DNA of 64,000 nucleotides. Source: Streptomyces sp. S465 (GTDB lineage: Bacteria; Actinomycetota; Actinomycetes; Streptomycetales; Streptomycetaceae). This document shows, piece by piece, positions 20,901 through 30,900 of this stretch. The translations under genes were made by a program, and so were the position numbers. The stretch covers positions 5,450,001 through 5,514,000 of the forward strand of contig NZ_CP114036.1 of assembly GCF_026898115.1 (NCBI RefSeq). Reading direction: 5' to 3'. Each line of letters starts with the position of its first letter. The first letter of the stretch is position 1. The notes beneath the pieces are model-generated. The model made no database searches. It was not told where the DNA came from and saw only the letters and a program-made list of their open reading frames with translations.

Positions 20901-21934
20901 TCTCCTCGGCGGCCGGAACCCTGGGCGGCCCCGGTCAGGCGAATTACGCGGCGGCGAACAGCTACCTGGACGCGCTCGCCCAGCACCGCAGGGCCCAGGG
21001 CCTGCCCGCCCAGTCGCTCGCCTGGGGCCTATGGCAGGAGGCCAGCGGCATGACCGGCCACCTGGACCGCACCGACCTCCGGCGGATGGGCGGCTCGGGT
21101 GTGACCGGACTGTCCAACGACGAGGGCCTGGCCCTCTTCGACACCGCCCTGGCCGCCGAACGGGCGCAGCTGTTCCCGATCCGGCTGAACACCTCCGAGT
21201 TGCGTGCGGGGGCCGGACTGCTGCCCCCGTTGCTGCGCGGCCTGACCCGGGGGCCCGGGTCCGCGCGCAAGGTGCTCACGGGTGCCGAGGCGTCCGCCGA
21301 CCGGTCCGCCCTGCCCCGCCGGCTGGCCGCGCTGTCGGCGGGGGAGCGGCACAGCCTGCTGATGGATCTGGTGCGGGACCAGGTGGCCGCCGTTCTCGGC
21401 CATGCCTCACCGGACACCGTCCAGGCCAACAAGGCGTTCAAGGACATCGGGTTCGACTCGCTCACCGCCGTCGAACTCCGTAACCGGCTGAACGCCGCCA
21501 CCGGGCTGCGGCTGCCCGCCGCCCTCGTCTTCGACCACCCGACCCCCGCCGCGCTGGCCCGCCACCTGTTGGCGGAGCTGGTGACGGACACCGAGCCGCA
21601 GGACGATCCCGACGGGACGGAGGCCCGGGTCCGGCAGGCGCTGGCCGCCATTCCGCTGACCCGCCTCCGGGACGCCGGGCTGATGGACACCCTGCTGGAG
21701 CTCGCCGGACTGTACGGGGAGTCCCCGCTGTCCGGGAACGGGAACGGGAACGGCAACGAAACCGGGACCGGGACCGGTGCCGGTGTCGGAAACGGCAGCG
21801 AGGCCGGAAACGGCGACGAGGCCGGGAACGGCGGCGGGACCGGGGCCGGAGCGGCCGAGGACCAGGACGGCCGTATCGACACCATGGACACCCAGAGCCT
21901 CATCGCATTCGCCCTGCAACAGTCCGAGTCCTGA
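8993..21934 (+). CDS. Type I modular polyketide synthase, two fully reducing modules (C and D)
   Basis: Bimodular, 4313 aa. ATG at 8993 follows a GAGGAGC ribosome site. An N-terminal coiled coil (1-33, KLRDYLKRVTTDLHQARQRL) is a docking helix. Module C: KS 35-460 (TACSS near 206), AT 565-880 (GHSQG near 656, YASHS near 758), DH 920-1200 (HVVMGRVLLP), ER 1480-1763, KR 1777-1950, ACP near 2090. Module D repeats this order: KS from 2146, AT from 2680, DH from 3030, ER from 3556, KR from 3840, ACP near 4150. YASH and GHSQG predict methylmalonyl-CoA. Both ERs have Val in LGMVDQ where (2S)-type ERs have Tyr, predicting 2R methyls. Both KRs carry LDD (B-type). Each module should add a saturated methyl-branched unit. 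The tail has an Asn/Gly/Thr low-complexity stretch, then a docking helix (IDTMDTQSLIAFAL). Confidence 0.97.
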   Translation: MSNEQKLRDYLKRVTTDLHQARQRLHEVESREREPIAIVAMACRFPGGVRTPEDLWRLVAEERDGIGPFPEGRGWDAAALFDPDPERHGTTYISEGGFLYDADLFDADLFNISPREALAMDPQQRLLLETAWETFERAGIAAESLKGSPTGVFAGVMYHDYAARLHAIPEGLEGFLGNGSSGSVASGRLAYTFGLEGPAVTLDTACSSSLVALHLACEALRRGDCELALAGGVTVMSTPGAFVEFSRLRGLARDGRCKSFAATADGTGWSEGVGLLLVERLSDARRNGHPVVAVVRGSALNQDGASNGLTAPNGPSQQRLILRALADAGLSTEHVDAVDAHGTGTPLGDPIEAQALLATYGRDRAADRPLWLGSLKSNIGHTQAAAGVGGVIKMVMAMRHGVLPKTLHVEEPTPHVDWSSGAVSLLTEAREWPETDGRPRRAAVSSFGISGTNAHVILEQPPAPAEEQPVVSRATAPATALPWVISGGSADALREQAARLASFLDEVERGEADGTVDLAYSLATSRSALSHRAVLFGREAADIREALEALASGGGGVGVVSGVAGAGKPVLVFPGQGSQWVGMAVDLLGASPVFAGRMAECERALSAHVDWSLTGVLGDAVALGRVDVVQPVLWAVMVSLAALWESFGVVPGAVVGHSQGEIAAACVAGGLSLEDGARVVALRSRALTALAGGGGMVSVAVSADDAVVLLGPWGGRVGVAAVNGPSSVVVSGDAAALDEFVAACEADGVRARRIEVDYASHSAHVEVLRERLLEELSGIAPVRSRVPFFSTVTGDWLDTEQLDAGYWYRNLRETVRFGAATEALLARGFGVFIEASAHPVLAVGVQESIDAAGAEAVALGSLRRDDGGLDRFLASVAEAYVNGVDVDWSSLFEGARRVDLPTYAFQRQRYWLDAPELSGDAGSFGLGGAGHPMLGAVMSMPGEDSVVFTGRLSSRSHPWLADHVVMGRVLLPGTAFVELTMRAGDEVGCPRIDELTLESPLVLPDHGGVLLSLTVAEPDENGRRHLAVYSRAEDAGHSGTEQPWTRHASGVLTPDAADDAFELTSWPPEGATPVDLDGLYDGLSEHGLAYGPVFQGLHTAWRRGEEVFAEVRLTGGGDAGSGSGSGSGSGSGSGSGSGGDGSGGDATGFGLHPALLDAALHTAALADTMAGSAQVRLPFSWSGVELHAVGASALRVRLTPTGPDTVSLHAADSTGRPVASVEALTLRAVRADALGGGHRAVEDSLFRVDWTPLPTAATSTAAASTADTPAVDVPASEGPAAGGYLTVGFPERADEDFPSLRALSDAIAAGTTAAPDVVLARCDGGSPYDATSRALALLQTWLADPNFAASRLALVTRGGVTVDERRSVDDLGAAAVWGLVRSAQSESPDRFLLVDVDVDEADAPAPFWPALPAALATGEPQLALRAGKVWVPRLVRASSDGTLTLPVRTEAEGAWRLDTISKGTLDNVAFVDSTAAERPLEPGQVRLEIRAAGLNFRDVLLTLGMVDQDGLGGEAAGYVLEAGPGVTGFAPGDRVFGMFPASIGSVAVADQRMLARIPAGWSFAEAASVPVVFLTAYYGLVDLAGLGSGESVLVHAAAGGVGMAAVQLARHVGAEVWATASPAKWDALREMGLDDDHIASSRDLEFEQRFLDATGGRGVDVVLNSLAGEYVDASLRLQPRGGRFLEMGKTDKRDPDDVAGRHPGVTYRVYDIQEAGPERIGEMLAALMSLFREGVLRPLPVTTWDVRQAVDALRFMSQARHVGKVVLTVPAPLGGRGTVLVTGGTGVLGALVARHLVAVRGVRRLVLTSRRGMAAPGAEELCAELSALGAEVSVVACDVADRAALAEAIATVGDLSGVVHAAGVLDDAVVESLTPERVEAVLRPKVDAAWHLHELTRGMDLSAFVLFSSAAGTLGGPGQANYAAANSYLDALAQHRRAQGLPAQSLAWGLWQEASGMTAHLDDADISRMTRAGMAPLATKDALDLFEAALARGHAVLLPLHLDVAALRRTGALPALFQGLVRKPSRRVAASGDATGGGGSALHRRLAAASEAERRRILLDLVRADVAAVLGHASQEAVDATKAFKELGFDSLTAVELRNRLNAATGLRLPATLVFDHPSPNALAQHLRAELLGAEDVTEATAVAVADDDPIAIVAMACRLPGDVESPEDLWRLVAEGRDGMTAFPTDRGWDMDALYHPDPDHPGTSYVREGGFVNGAGDFDAEFFGISPREALAMDPQQRLLLEASWEALERAGIDPASLRGSHTGVFVGVSGQEYAALVQQAAESTEGYLLTGTSASVVSGRVAYTFGLEGPALTVDTACSSSLVALHLAAQALRKGECSMALAGGVALMATPGAFVEFSRQRGLAADGRCKAFAAATDGTGWGEGVGVLLVARLSEARRRGLPVLAVVRGSAVNQDGASNGLTAPNGPSQQRVIRQALAGAGLSPDEVDAVEAHGTGTTLGDPIEAQALLATYGRDRAADRPLWLGSLKSNIGHAQAAAGVAGVIKMVMAMRHGVLPRTLHVDEPTPHVDWSSGAVSLLTEAREWAVEDGRPRRAGVSSFGVSGTNAHVILEQVAEADDSQVVEGSAEGGGPVVWAVSAVNAEALRGQAERLVSWVDERPGLRPGDVGWSLVSSRAALAERAAVVGRDRDELLAGLRVLASGGGGVGVVSGVAGAGKPVLVFPGQGSQWVGMAVDLLGASPVFAGRMAECERALSAHVDWSLTGVLGDEVALGRVDVVQPVLWAVMVSLAALWESFGVVPGAVVGHSQGEIAAACVAGGLSLEDGARVVALRSRALTALAGGGGMVSVAVSADQAGALLEPWDGRVGVAAVNGPSSVVVSGDAAALDEFVAACESDGVRARRIEVDYASHSAHVDQLHEELLDRLRGLEPRPSRVPFFSTVTGDWLDTEQLDAAYWYRNLRETVRFATATQALLDDGFGVFIEASAHPVLAVGVQESIDAAGAEAVALGSLRRDDGGLDRFLASVAEAYVNGVDVDWSSLFEGARRVDLPTYAFQRRRYWLDVPVVSGDVSAVGLGVVEHPLLGAVVRSPDGGGVVLTGRLSLRSHPWLADHVVMGRVLLPGTAFVELAVRAGDEVGCGCLEELTLEAPLFVPQDGATHLQVTVAEPDDNGVRTLTVYSRAEDAPDDQPWLRHATGLVGPGAAASESANAPWPPAGAAPADLDGLYERFAEAGLGYGPSFRGLSAAWRQGAEVLAEVRLPSGADVEGFVLHPALLDAALHAMSLTDLPHTPGHVLLPFSWEGVTVHAAGASALRVRVTRTTSDGVTLTATDDTGQPVVSIDSLVLRSVSADQLRMTRPTTGNAMFQLDWVAAPPATSAGSTDGWVMLGDADRTGGALALPTHADLASLAEAIGSGAEAPDVVVAPFPTDSDGTPGIPGAPAATHEAVGRALSMVRSWLGERRFDSSRLLIVTRRAVATGAHEDVEDPAAAAVWGLVRSAQSENPGRFVLADVDGGAPSWAALPTAVRTEEPQVAVRAGEVAVPRLARWGGDGPLTVPVGEPSWRLEVAEKGTLDGLALVPGPEAAEEPLGPGQVRLEIRAAGLNFRDVLLTLGMVDQEGLGSEGAGVVLETGPEVVGLAPGDRVFGLFPASIGSVAVADQRMLARIPAGWSFAEAASVPVVFLTAYYGLVDLAGLGSGESVLVHAAAGGVGMAAVQLARYMGAEVWATASPAKWDALREMGLDDDHIASSRSLEFAQRFLDATGGRGVDVVLNSLAGEYVDASLRTLADGGRFLELGKTDVREAAEGYRAYDLIEAGPERIGEMLATLMSMFREGALRPLPITTWDVRRSREAFRFMSQARHVGKVVLTVPAPLDGRGTVLVTGGTGVLGALVARHLVAARGVRRLVLTSRRGMAAPGAEELCAELSALGAEVSVVACDAADRAALAEAIATVGDLTAVVHAAGVLDDAVVESLTPERLTTVLRPKVDAAWHLHELTRDMDLSAFVLFSSAAGTLGGPGQANYAAANSYLDALAQHRRAQGLPAQSLAWGLWQEASGMTGHLDRTDLRRMGGSGVTGLSNDEGLALFDTALAAERAQLFPIRLNTSELRAGAGLLPPLLRGLTRGPGSARKVLTGAEASADRSALPRRLAALSAGERHSLLMDLVRDQVAAVLGHASPDTVQANKAFKDIGFDSLTAVELRNRLNAATGLRLPAALVFDHPTPAALARHLLAELVTDTEPQDDPDGTEARVRQALAAIPLTRLRDAGLMDTLLELAGLYGESPLSGNGNGNGNETGTGTGAGVGNGSEAGNGDEAGNGGGTGAGAAEDQDGRIDTMDTQSLIAFALQQSES
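10641..11731 (+). repeat. Near-identical AT block, partner at 16974-18064
   Basis: The AT and post-AT linker of module C match those of module D at a constant offset of 6333. Further intermodule blocks in the same gene cover the ER (about 13438-14020 with 19651-20233, offset 6213) and the KR (about 14301-14868 with 20490-21057, offset 6189). The small changes in offset mark indels between the blocks. Confidence 0.88.
12350..12403 (+). repeat. Nine-copy GGCAGT hexanucleotide repeat inside a DH domain
   Basis: Nine perfect head-to-tail copies of GGCAGT encode (Gly-Ser)9 in the DH domain of module C, between its two half-sites. Module D has no such insert at the equivalent place. The unit is a multiple of three, so changes in copy number keep frame. 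Confidence 0.95.
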
Positions 21935-21959
21935 ACGCGCTCGACCAGCGGAGACCGTG

Positions 21960-24900
21960 ATGACCACACCGAACAACGAACTCGTCGAGGCGCTTCGGGC
22001 ATCCGTCAAGGAAGTCGAGCGGCTTCGGCAGCGGAACCGCCACCTCACCGAGACCGCTCGTGAACCCCTGGCGATCGTGGGCATGAGCTGCCGTTTCCCC
22101 GGTGACGTCCGGTCCCCGGAGGACCTGTGGCGGCTCGTGGAAGCCGGCGGTGACGCGATGGGCCCGCTGCCGGACGACCGGGGCTGGGACCTGGACGCGC
22201 TCTACAGCCCGGACCCGGACCGGCCCGGGACGAGCTATGCCCGCGAGGGAGGATTCGTCCGCGACGTCGGCGACTTCGACGCCGCGTTCTTCGGGATCAA
22301 CCCCCGCGAGGCGCTCGCCATGGACCCGCAGCAGCGGCTGCTGCTGGAGACGTCCTGGGAGGTGTTCGAGCGGGCCGGGATCGACGCCACGGCCTTGCGC
22401 GGCAGCCGTACGGGGGTGTTCGTCGGCGCCGCCCAGCTCGGGTACGGGTCCGGGGCGAACATGGTGGACGACGAGGTGGAGGGCTATCTGCTGACCGGGG
22501 GAGCGGCCAGCGTGGTCTCCGGCCGGGTGGCCTACACCCTGGGGCTGGAGGGCCCCGCGGTGAGCGTGGACACCGCGTGCTCGTCCTCCTTGGTGGCGCT
22601 CCATCTGGCCTGCCAGTCGCTGCGGCAGAACGAGTGCTCGATGGCGCTGGTCGCCGGGGTGTCGGTGATGTCGGTGCCGACGATGTTCGTGGAGTTCAGC
22701 AGGCAGCGGGGGCTGGCCGCCGACGGGCGGTGCAAGGCGTTCTCGGCCGCCGCGGACGGTACGGCCTGGGGCGAGGGAGTGGGCGTGCTGCTGCTGGAGC
22801 GGCTGTCCGACGCGCGCCGGAACGGCCACCGGGTGCTGGCGGTGGTGCGGGGTACGGCCGTCAACCAGGACGGCGCCAGCAACGGGCTCACGGCCCCCAA
22901 CGGGCTGGCGCAGCAGCGGGTGATCCGGCAGGCGCTGGCCGCCGCCCAGGTGTCCGCCGACTCCGTCGACCTGCTGGAGGCGCATGGCACGGGCACCGCG
23001 CTGGGCGATCCCATCGAAGCGCAGGCGCTGCTCGCCACGTACGGCCAGGACCGGCCGGCCGACCAGCCGCTGTGGCTCGGCACGGTCAAGTCGAACATCG
23101 GCCACACGCAGACCGCCGCCGGTGTGGCCGGGGTCATCAAGGCGGTGATGGCCATCCGTCACCGTACGCTGCCGAGGACGTTGCACGCCCAGGAGCCGAC
23201 CCCGCATGTGGACTGGTCGGCCGGCGCGGTGTCGCTGCTGACCGAGCCGCTGCCGTGGCCGGACACGGGACGCCCCCGGCGGGCCGGTGTCTCGTCCTTC
23301 GGCATCAGCGGCACCAACGCCCACGTGATCGTCGAACAGGCGCCGGACGCACCGCCTCGGGAGGAGACGGGCCCGGCCGTCGGCCACGACCGCGCCGAGG
23401 GCACGGTGCCGACGCCGCTGCCCTGGGTTCTGTCGGCCAGGAGCGACCAGGCCCTCCGGGCCCAGGCGGAGCGGCTGCGCGCCGTACTCGACGACCACCC
23501 CGAGGCCCGTCCGGCCGACATCGGCGTGGCGCTGGCCACGCTCCGGGCCGGGCTGGAGCGGCGGGCCGTGCTCTTCGCGACGGACGAGGAGGGGTTCCGG
23601 CGGGCGCTGGACACCTTCGCGGCGGGCGAGCCGGACCCGGACACCGTGACGGGCACGGTCGTGGAGGGCGAGTGTGCTTTCCTCTTCCCTGGTCAGGGGG
23701 CCCAACGCGTTGGCATGGGGCGTGAGCTGTACGCGACGTACCCCGTGTTCGCCGAGGCGTTCGACGCGGTCTGCGAGCGGCTGGAGCTGGAGCGGCCGCT
23801 GAAGGACGTGGTGTTCGGCGCCGACCAGGGGCTGCTGGACCGTACCGAGTACGCGCAGCCCGCCCTGTTCGCCGTCGAGGTGGCGCTGTTCCGGCTGCTG
23901 GAGTCCTGGGGTGTGCGCCCCGACTATCTGCTGGGGCATTCGGTCGGCGAACTCGCGGCCGCTCATGTCTCCGGCGTCCTCTCCCTCCCCGACGCCTGCC
24001 GGCTCGTCGCGGCGCGCGGGCGGCTGATGCAGGCGCTGCCGCCGGGCGGGGCGATGGTGTCGGTGCGGGCCGGCGAGGCCGAGGTGCGCGCGTCGCTGAC
24101 CGGCTCTGACCTGGCCGCCATCGACCGGGTCGCCATCGCGGCCGTCAACGGCCCGCACGCCACGGTGATATCGGGCGCCGAGGCGGAGGTCGCCGCTGTC
24201 GCCGCGCACTGGGAGGCGGCCGGCCGCCGGGTGAAGCGCCTGCGGGTCAGCCACGCCTTCCACTCGCCGCTCATGGACGCGATGCTCGAGCCGTTCCGCC
24301 GGGTCGCCGAAAGCGTGTCGTACGAGCCCCCGCGGATCGCGATCGTCTCCGACCTGACCGGCCGCGTCGTCGGCGCGGCCGAGATCGGCACGGCCGACTA
24401 CTGGGTGCGGCACGTCCGCGAGTGCGTACGGTTCCACGACGGTCTGAGCCGACTGGACGGCCAGGGCGTCGCCACCTTCCTGGAGCTCGGGCCGGCCGGA
24501 GTCCTGTCCGCCATGGGCCAGGAGTCCGTCTCCGCGTCCTGTGCGCTGATTCCGCTGCTGCGCGAGGGCCGGCCGGAGGCCGACTCCGTGCGCTCGGCCG
24601 TCGCCGCCGGCCATGTGCGCGGTGTCGCGGTGGACTGGACGGCGCTGCTGCCCGCCGCGGCCCGGCGGGTGGACCTGCCGACCTATCCCTTCCAGCGGCA
24701 GCGCTACTGGCTGGACGGCGGAGCCCCGGCAGGCGACGCCACCGCGCTCGGCCTGAGTTCGGCCGGACATCCGCTGCTGGGCGCGGCCGTGACACCCGCC
24801 GACCACGACGGGCTCGTGCTCACCAGCCGGTTGTCCTTGGCGGGGCAGCCGTGGCTCGGCGGCCATGTGGTCGGCGACACCGTCCTGCTGCCGGGGACCG

Positions 24901-27900
24901 CCTTCGCCGAACTCGCGCTCCGGGCGGCCCAGCTGACCGGTTGCGACCGCCTGGACGAACTCGCCCTGGAGACCCCGCTCGTCCTGCCCCGCGAGGGATC
25001 GGTCCAGCTCCAGCTGACGGTCGGTGCGCCCGACGACCGGGGGCGGCGGCCGCTGGAGGTCTACTCCCGCCCCGGCGCCGCGACGGTCGGCCAGGAGGCG
25101 GGCGGCCAGGAGGCGGGCGGCTGGACGCGGCACGCGCGCGGAGCCGTCAGTCGCGAGGCGGCCACGGACACCCCGGACGCGTCCGCCTGGGCCTCGGCCT
25201 GGCCACCGCCGCACGCGGAACCGCTCGACGTGACCGCTCTCTACCCGAGGCTCGCCGAGGCGGGCTTCCACTACGGCCCCGCGTTCCGCGGGGTACGGGC
25301 CGCCTGGGCGGCCGGTGACGACATCTACGCCGAGGTGGCCGTTCCGGAGGAGCACCGGACCGAGGCCGGGCGGTACGGCCTCCACCCCGCCCTGCTCGAC
25401 GCCGCGCTGCACCCGGTCTCGCTGCTCGCCGAACCCGGCCGGGCGGCGCGCCTGCCGTTCCTGTGGACCAAGGTACGGCTGCACGCGGCCGGCGCCGACA
25501 CCGTCCGCGTCCGGCTGTCCCCCTCGGCCGAGGACGCCCTGTCGCTGGAGGTGGCGGACGAGACGGGAGCGCCGCTGCTCTCGGTGGGGGCACTGCTGTT
25601 CCGGGAGGTGTCCGAGGAGCAGCTGGCCGGTGCGGCGCGGGCCGGACGCCACGGTGCGCTGTTCCGGAATTCGCTTTTCCGGACGGTGTGGTCCCCGGTC
25701 GAGGTGGCCACCGGGGACGTGGCCGCCGGAAATCTGGCCACCGGGGACGTGGTCACCGTCCCGGACATGCGGATGTGGGACGACGAGGTGGCCTCGGCCG
25801 GACCGCCGCCGGACGTGGTGGTGGTCCCCGGCCTCGTCTCCGGCCCCGGCGATCCGGCCACCGCCGCGCACACCGTCACCGGACAGGTGCTGGCGGCGCT
25901 CAGGTCCTGGCTGTCCGACGAACGGTTCGCCGGCACCCGGCTCGCCGTGGTGACCAGCGGTGCGGTCGCGGTGTCGGAGGAGGAGACCGCCGACCCGGCG
26001 GGGGCGGCGGTCTGGGGGCTGGTGCGGTCGGCGCAGTCCGAGCACCCGGGCCGGATCGTCCTCGTGGACCTGGCCGGACGCGAGGACGTGCACGGCACGC
26101 GACTTCCGGACACCCTGGCGGCCGTACTGGCCTCCGGCGAGCCGCAGATGGCCGTACGCGGCGACACGCACCTGGTCCCACGCCTGCACCGGGCGCCGGC
26201 GCCGGAAGGCGAGGACACGTTCGATCCCCGGGGTACGGCGTTGATCACGGGTGGTACGGGTGCGTTGGGTGCGGTGGTGGCGCGGCATTTGGTGGTGGGG
26301 CGTGGGGTGCGGCGGTTGGTGTTGGTGAGTCGGCGGGGGTTGGCTGCGCCGGGTGCGGTGGGGTTGCGGGATGAGTTGGTGGGGTTGGGTGCCCAGGTGT
26401 CGGTGCTGGCGTGTGATGTGGCGGATCGTGGGGCGTTGGCGGAGGTCGTCGCGGGTGTGGGGGATTTGGCGTGGGTGGTGCATGCGGCGGGTGTGCTGGA
26501 TGACGGTGTGGTCGGTGCGCTGACGGGGGAGCGGCTGGGTGCGGTGTTGCGTCCGAAGGTGGATGCGGCGTGGCATTTGCATGAGCTGACGCGGGAGATG
26601 GAGCTGTCGGGGTTCGTGTTGTTCTCGTCGGCGTCCGGCATTCTGGGTGGTCCTGGTCAGGCGAACTATGCGGCTGCCAATGCGTTTCTGGACGCTTTGG
26701 CGGGCTGGCGTCGGGCGCGGGGCCTGCCCGCGCTCTCCCTCGCCTGGGGCCCCTGGGAACAGGGCAGCGGTATGGCCGGGGAGCTCTCGCGGGCGGACAC
26801 CGAGAGGATGCGGCGCGCCGGGCTCGGCGCGCTGTCCGCCGACGAGGGCCTCGCCCTCTTCGACGCCGCCCTCCCCGCGCAGATCTCCGTACCGGGCTCC
26901 CTACCGGGATCAGCGCAGGACTCCGTACTGCTGCCGATGCGGCTGGACACCGCCTCGTTGCGCCGGCACACGGACGCCGTCCCGCCGCTGCTGGCCGACC
27001 TCGCCCCCGCGCCGATGCGGCGTGCGGGCCGGGCCGCCTCCGGCAGCGCGCTACGGGACCGGCTGCTCGCCCTCCCCGCCGACCAGCGGGAACCGGCCCT
27101 GCTCGACGTCGTCCGCCAACAGGCCGCCGGGGCGCTGGGACACCGCTCCGCCGACGGCATCGACCCCCTGCGTCCGTTCGGCGAGCTGGGTTTCGACTCG
27201 CTGACCGGCGTGGACCTGCGCAACCGGCTCAACGAGGCCACCGGACTCCTCCTACCGGCGACGCTGGTGTTCGACTACCCGACGCCCGCGGCGCTGGCGG
27301 CCCAGCTGGGTGCGGAGCTCTTCGGTGAGGATGTGGATGCCGTGGCGGCGTTGCCGCCGGGCGCGGTGGCGGCGAGTGATGAGCCGTTGGCGATCGTGGG
27401 GATGGCGTGCCGTTTCCCGGGCGGGGTGGAGTCTCCCGAGGGTCTGTGGGACCTGGTGGCCACCGGCGGCGACGGGATCTCCGTGTTCCCGGTGGACCGG
27501 GGCTGGGACACCGAGGCGCTCTACGACCGGGACCCGGGGCGCTGGGGCAAGAGCTATGTGCGCGAGGGCGGCTTTCTCTACGGTGCCGCGGAGTTCGATG
27601 CGGAGTTCTTCGGTATTTCGCCGCGTGAGGCGGTGGCGATGGATCCGCAGCAGCGGTTGTTGCTGGAGGTGGTGTGGGAGGCGTTGGAGTCGGGTGGGTT
27701 GGTCCCGGGTGAGCTGCGCGGGCGTGATGTGGGCGTGTACGCGGGGGTGATGTATTACGACTACGCCTCCCGGCTGGGGGCCTTGCCCGAAGGCGTCGAG
27801 GGCTATGTGGGCACGGGGAATACGGCCAGTGTGCTGTCGGGGCGGGTCGCCTACGCGCTGGGATTCGAGGGCCCGGCGGTGACGGTGGACACGGCGTGCT

Positions 27901-30900
27901 CGTCGTCCCTGGTGGCGTTGCATATGGCCGGTCAGGCGCTGCGCGCGGGGGAGTGCTCGATGGCGGTGGTGGGTGGCGTGACGGTGATGTCGTCGCCTGC
28001 GACGTTCGTGGAGTTCAGCAGGCAGCGTGGGTTGGCGGTTGATGGGCGGTGCAAGTCGTTTGGGGCGGGGGCGGACGGGACGGGGTGGTCGGAGGGGGTG
28101 GGCGTGTTGGTGGTGGAGCGGTTGTCCGATGCGCGTCGGAAGGGGCATCGGGTGTTGGCGGTGGTGCGGGGTAGTGCGGTCAATCAGGACGGTGCGAGTA
28201 ATGGGTTGACGGCGCCGAATGGTCCGTCGCAGCAGCGGGTGATTGGGCAGGCGTTGGTGAGGGCGGGTGTGGCTCCGGATGGGGTGGATGTGGTGGAGGG
28301 GCATGGGACGGGGACGGTGTTGGGTGATCCGATCGAGGCGCAGGCGTTGTTGGCGACGTATGGGCGGGGGCGGTCGGTCGATCGGCCGCTGTGGTTGGGG
28401 TCGGTGAAGTCGAACATCGGGCATGCGCAGGCGGCTGCGGGTGTGGCGGGTGTGATCAAGATGGTGATGGCGATGCGGCATGGTGTGTTGCCGCGGACGT
28501 TGCATGTGGAGGAGCCGTCGCCGCATGTGGATTGGTCGTCGGGTGGGGTGTCGTTGCTGTCGGAGGCGCGGGAGTGGCCGGAGGTGGAGGGCCGGCCGCG
28601 TCGGGCGGGTGTTTCGTCCTTCGGGATCAGTGGCACCAACGCCCACGTCATCCTCGAACAAGCTCCCGAAACGGAACCCGTACCCGCACCCGAAACCAAA
28701 ACTGAACCCGAACCCGAACCCGAACCCGGAACCGGAACCGAAGCCGAAGCTGTTGAGCCACCGGACCGGAACGGCACCCGGCCGGTCGTCCCCCTCCTGC
28801 TCTCCGCACGCTCCCCCCAGGCCCTCCGCCGACAGGCGCTCCGACTGCGCGACCACCTCATCGCCCGCCCGGAGCTGCGGCCGGTCGACGTCGGGTGGTC
28901 GCTGGTGTCCACGCGGAGCCGCTTCCCCTTCCGGGCGGCGGTGGTGGCCGCCGAGCGCGCCGAAGTCCTCCAGGGCCTGTTGGCGCTGCACGACGACCTG
29001 CCCGCCGCGAACACCTTCCACGCGACCGCGACCGCGACCGCGGCCGGCGCCGGCGGCGGGACGGCCTTCGTCTTCACCGGCCAGGGCGCACAACGCCTCG
29101 GCATGGGGCGGGAGTTGTACGCGACGTACCCCGCCTTCGCCGAGGCGTTCGACGCCGTGTGCGACCGGATTCCGCTTCCCCTCAAGGACGTGGTGTTCGG
29201 AGCCGACCAGGAACTGCTGGACCGCACGGAGTACGCCCAGCCCGCCCTGTTCGCCGTCGAGACCGCCCTGCTCCGGCTGCTGGAGTCCTGGGGCGTCCAC
29301 CCCGACTGCGTCATGGGCCACTCCCTGGGCGAGCTGACCGCCGCCCACGCCGCCGGGGTCCTCGACCTGGACGACGCCTGCGCCCTGGTGGCCGCCCGTG
29401 CCCGGCTGATGCAGGCCGCGCCGGACGGCGGCGCCATGGTGGCGATCCGGGCGAGCGAGGAGGAGGTGACGGAGACGCTGGTGGGGCTGGAGAGCTTCGT
29501 GAGCATCGCGGCCGTCAACGGCCCGGCCGCCACGGTCGTCTCCGGCGACCTCGACGCCGTACTGGACATCGCCGACCAATGGGTTGCCGAGGGGCGGCGC
29601 ACCCGGCGGCTGAGGGTCAGCCACGCGTTCCACTCGCCGCACATGGACGGCATGCTGGACGACTTCCGCGCCGTCGCGGCCGGGCTGACCTACCGGCCGC
29701 CGCGCATCCCCCTGGTGTCCAACCTCACCGGGGCGCCGGTGTCCGCCGAGGAGGTGTGCTCGGCCGACTACTGGACCCGGCACGTCCGGGAGACCGTACG
29801 GTTCCACGAGGGCGTGCGGTCGCTGTACGACGGCCTGGGCGTACGGACCTGTCTCGAACTGGGCCCGGACGGGGTGCTGTCGGCGATGGCCCAGGACTGC
29901 CTCGCCGACGCGACGGACGACACCCTGCTGGTGCCCGTCCTGCGAAGCGGCCGCTCCGAGGCCGAGGCCCTGGTGGCCGCGGTGGCCCAGGCGTCCGCGC
30001 ACGGCGTCGGCGTGGACTGGTCCGGGCTGTTCCCGGGGGCACGCACGGTGGAGCTGCCGACCTACGCGTTCGCCCGTGACCGCTACTGGATGCGAGAGGG
30101 CCGGGCGGCCCGGCCGACACCCCCGGAGCGGGAGAACCGCTTCTGGGCGGCCGTGGAGGGCGGCGACCTCGAGGCGCTGGCCGAGGCGCTGGGCGTCACG
30201 GACCCGGACGGACGCGCCGCACTCGACACGGCGCTCCCCGCACTGTCGGCCTGGCGCACCCAGGACCGTGCCCAGGCCCTCCGCGGCGGCCTGCGGTACC
30301 GAACCGGCTGGCAGCCACTCCCCGGCCTCGACACCTACGGCCCGCCCGCCCTCGACGGAACCTGGCTCCTCGTGGTGCCTGAAGACCGACGAGTGAATGC
30401 CGTCCCGGGCGTGGACGTCGCCTCGGGTGCGGGTGCCGCGATGGCCACTCCTGGTGCGGGTACCGCGCCGAGCACGGATGCCACCCCTGGCGCGGGCGCT
30501 GCTCCGGACGAGAGCACCGCCCTCGGAGCAGGTGCTGCCCTGGGCGCGGATGCTGTCCCGGGTGCGGGTGCTGCCCGGGACGAGAGCACCGCCCTAGGTG
30601 CCGTCCCGGGTGTGGGTGTCGCCTCGGGTGCGGGTGCCGCGCCGCGTACCGATGCCACCCCTGGCGCGGGCGCTGCTCCGGGCGAGAGCACCGCCCCGAG
30701 TGCGGGCGCTGTCCCCGGCGCGGATGCCGCTCCGGCCGGGGACGGCGCTCCGGCCGGGGGCGATGTCCTGGACGTGGACGACATGGTCCGGCGTCTGGTC
30801 CGGGGCCTGGAGCGGCACGGGGCGCAGGTGCGGCTGGTGACGGCGGACGGCGGCTCGCTCACCGAGTCCCTGAAGGCCGCCTCGGCCGACGCGGTCAGGG

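Noticed and set aside
21900..26582. Very long minus-strand frame (1560 codons) opposite the third PKS gene, and similar ones opposite the other PKS genes
   Set aside because: Long antisense frames are a normal by-product of high-GC codon bias. The translations are Arg/His/Gln-rich with no domain, and the plus strand holds clear PKS domains.
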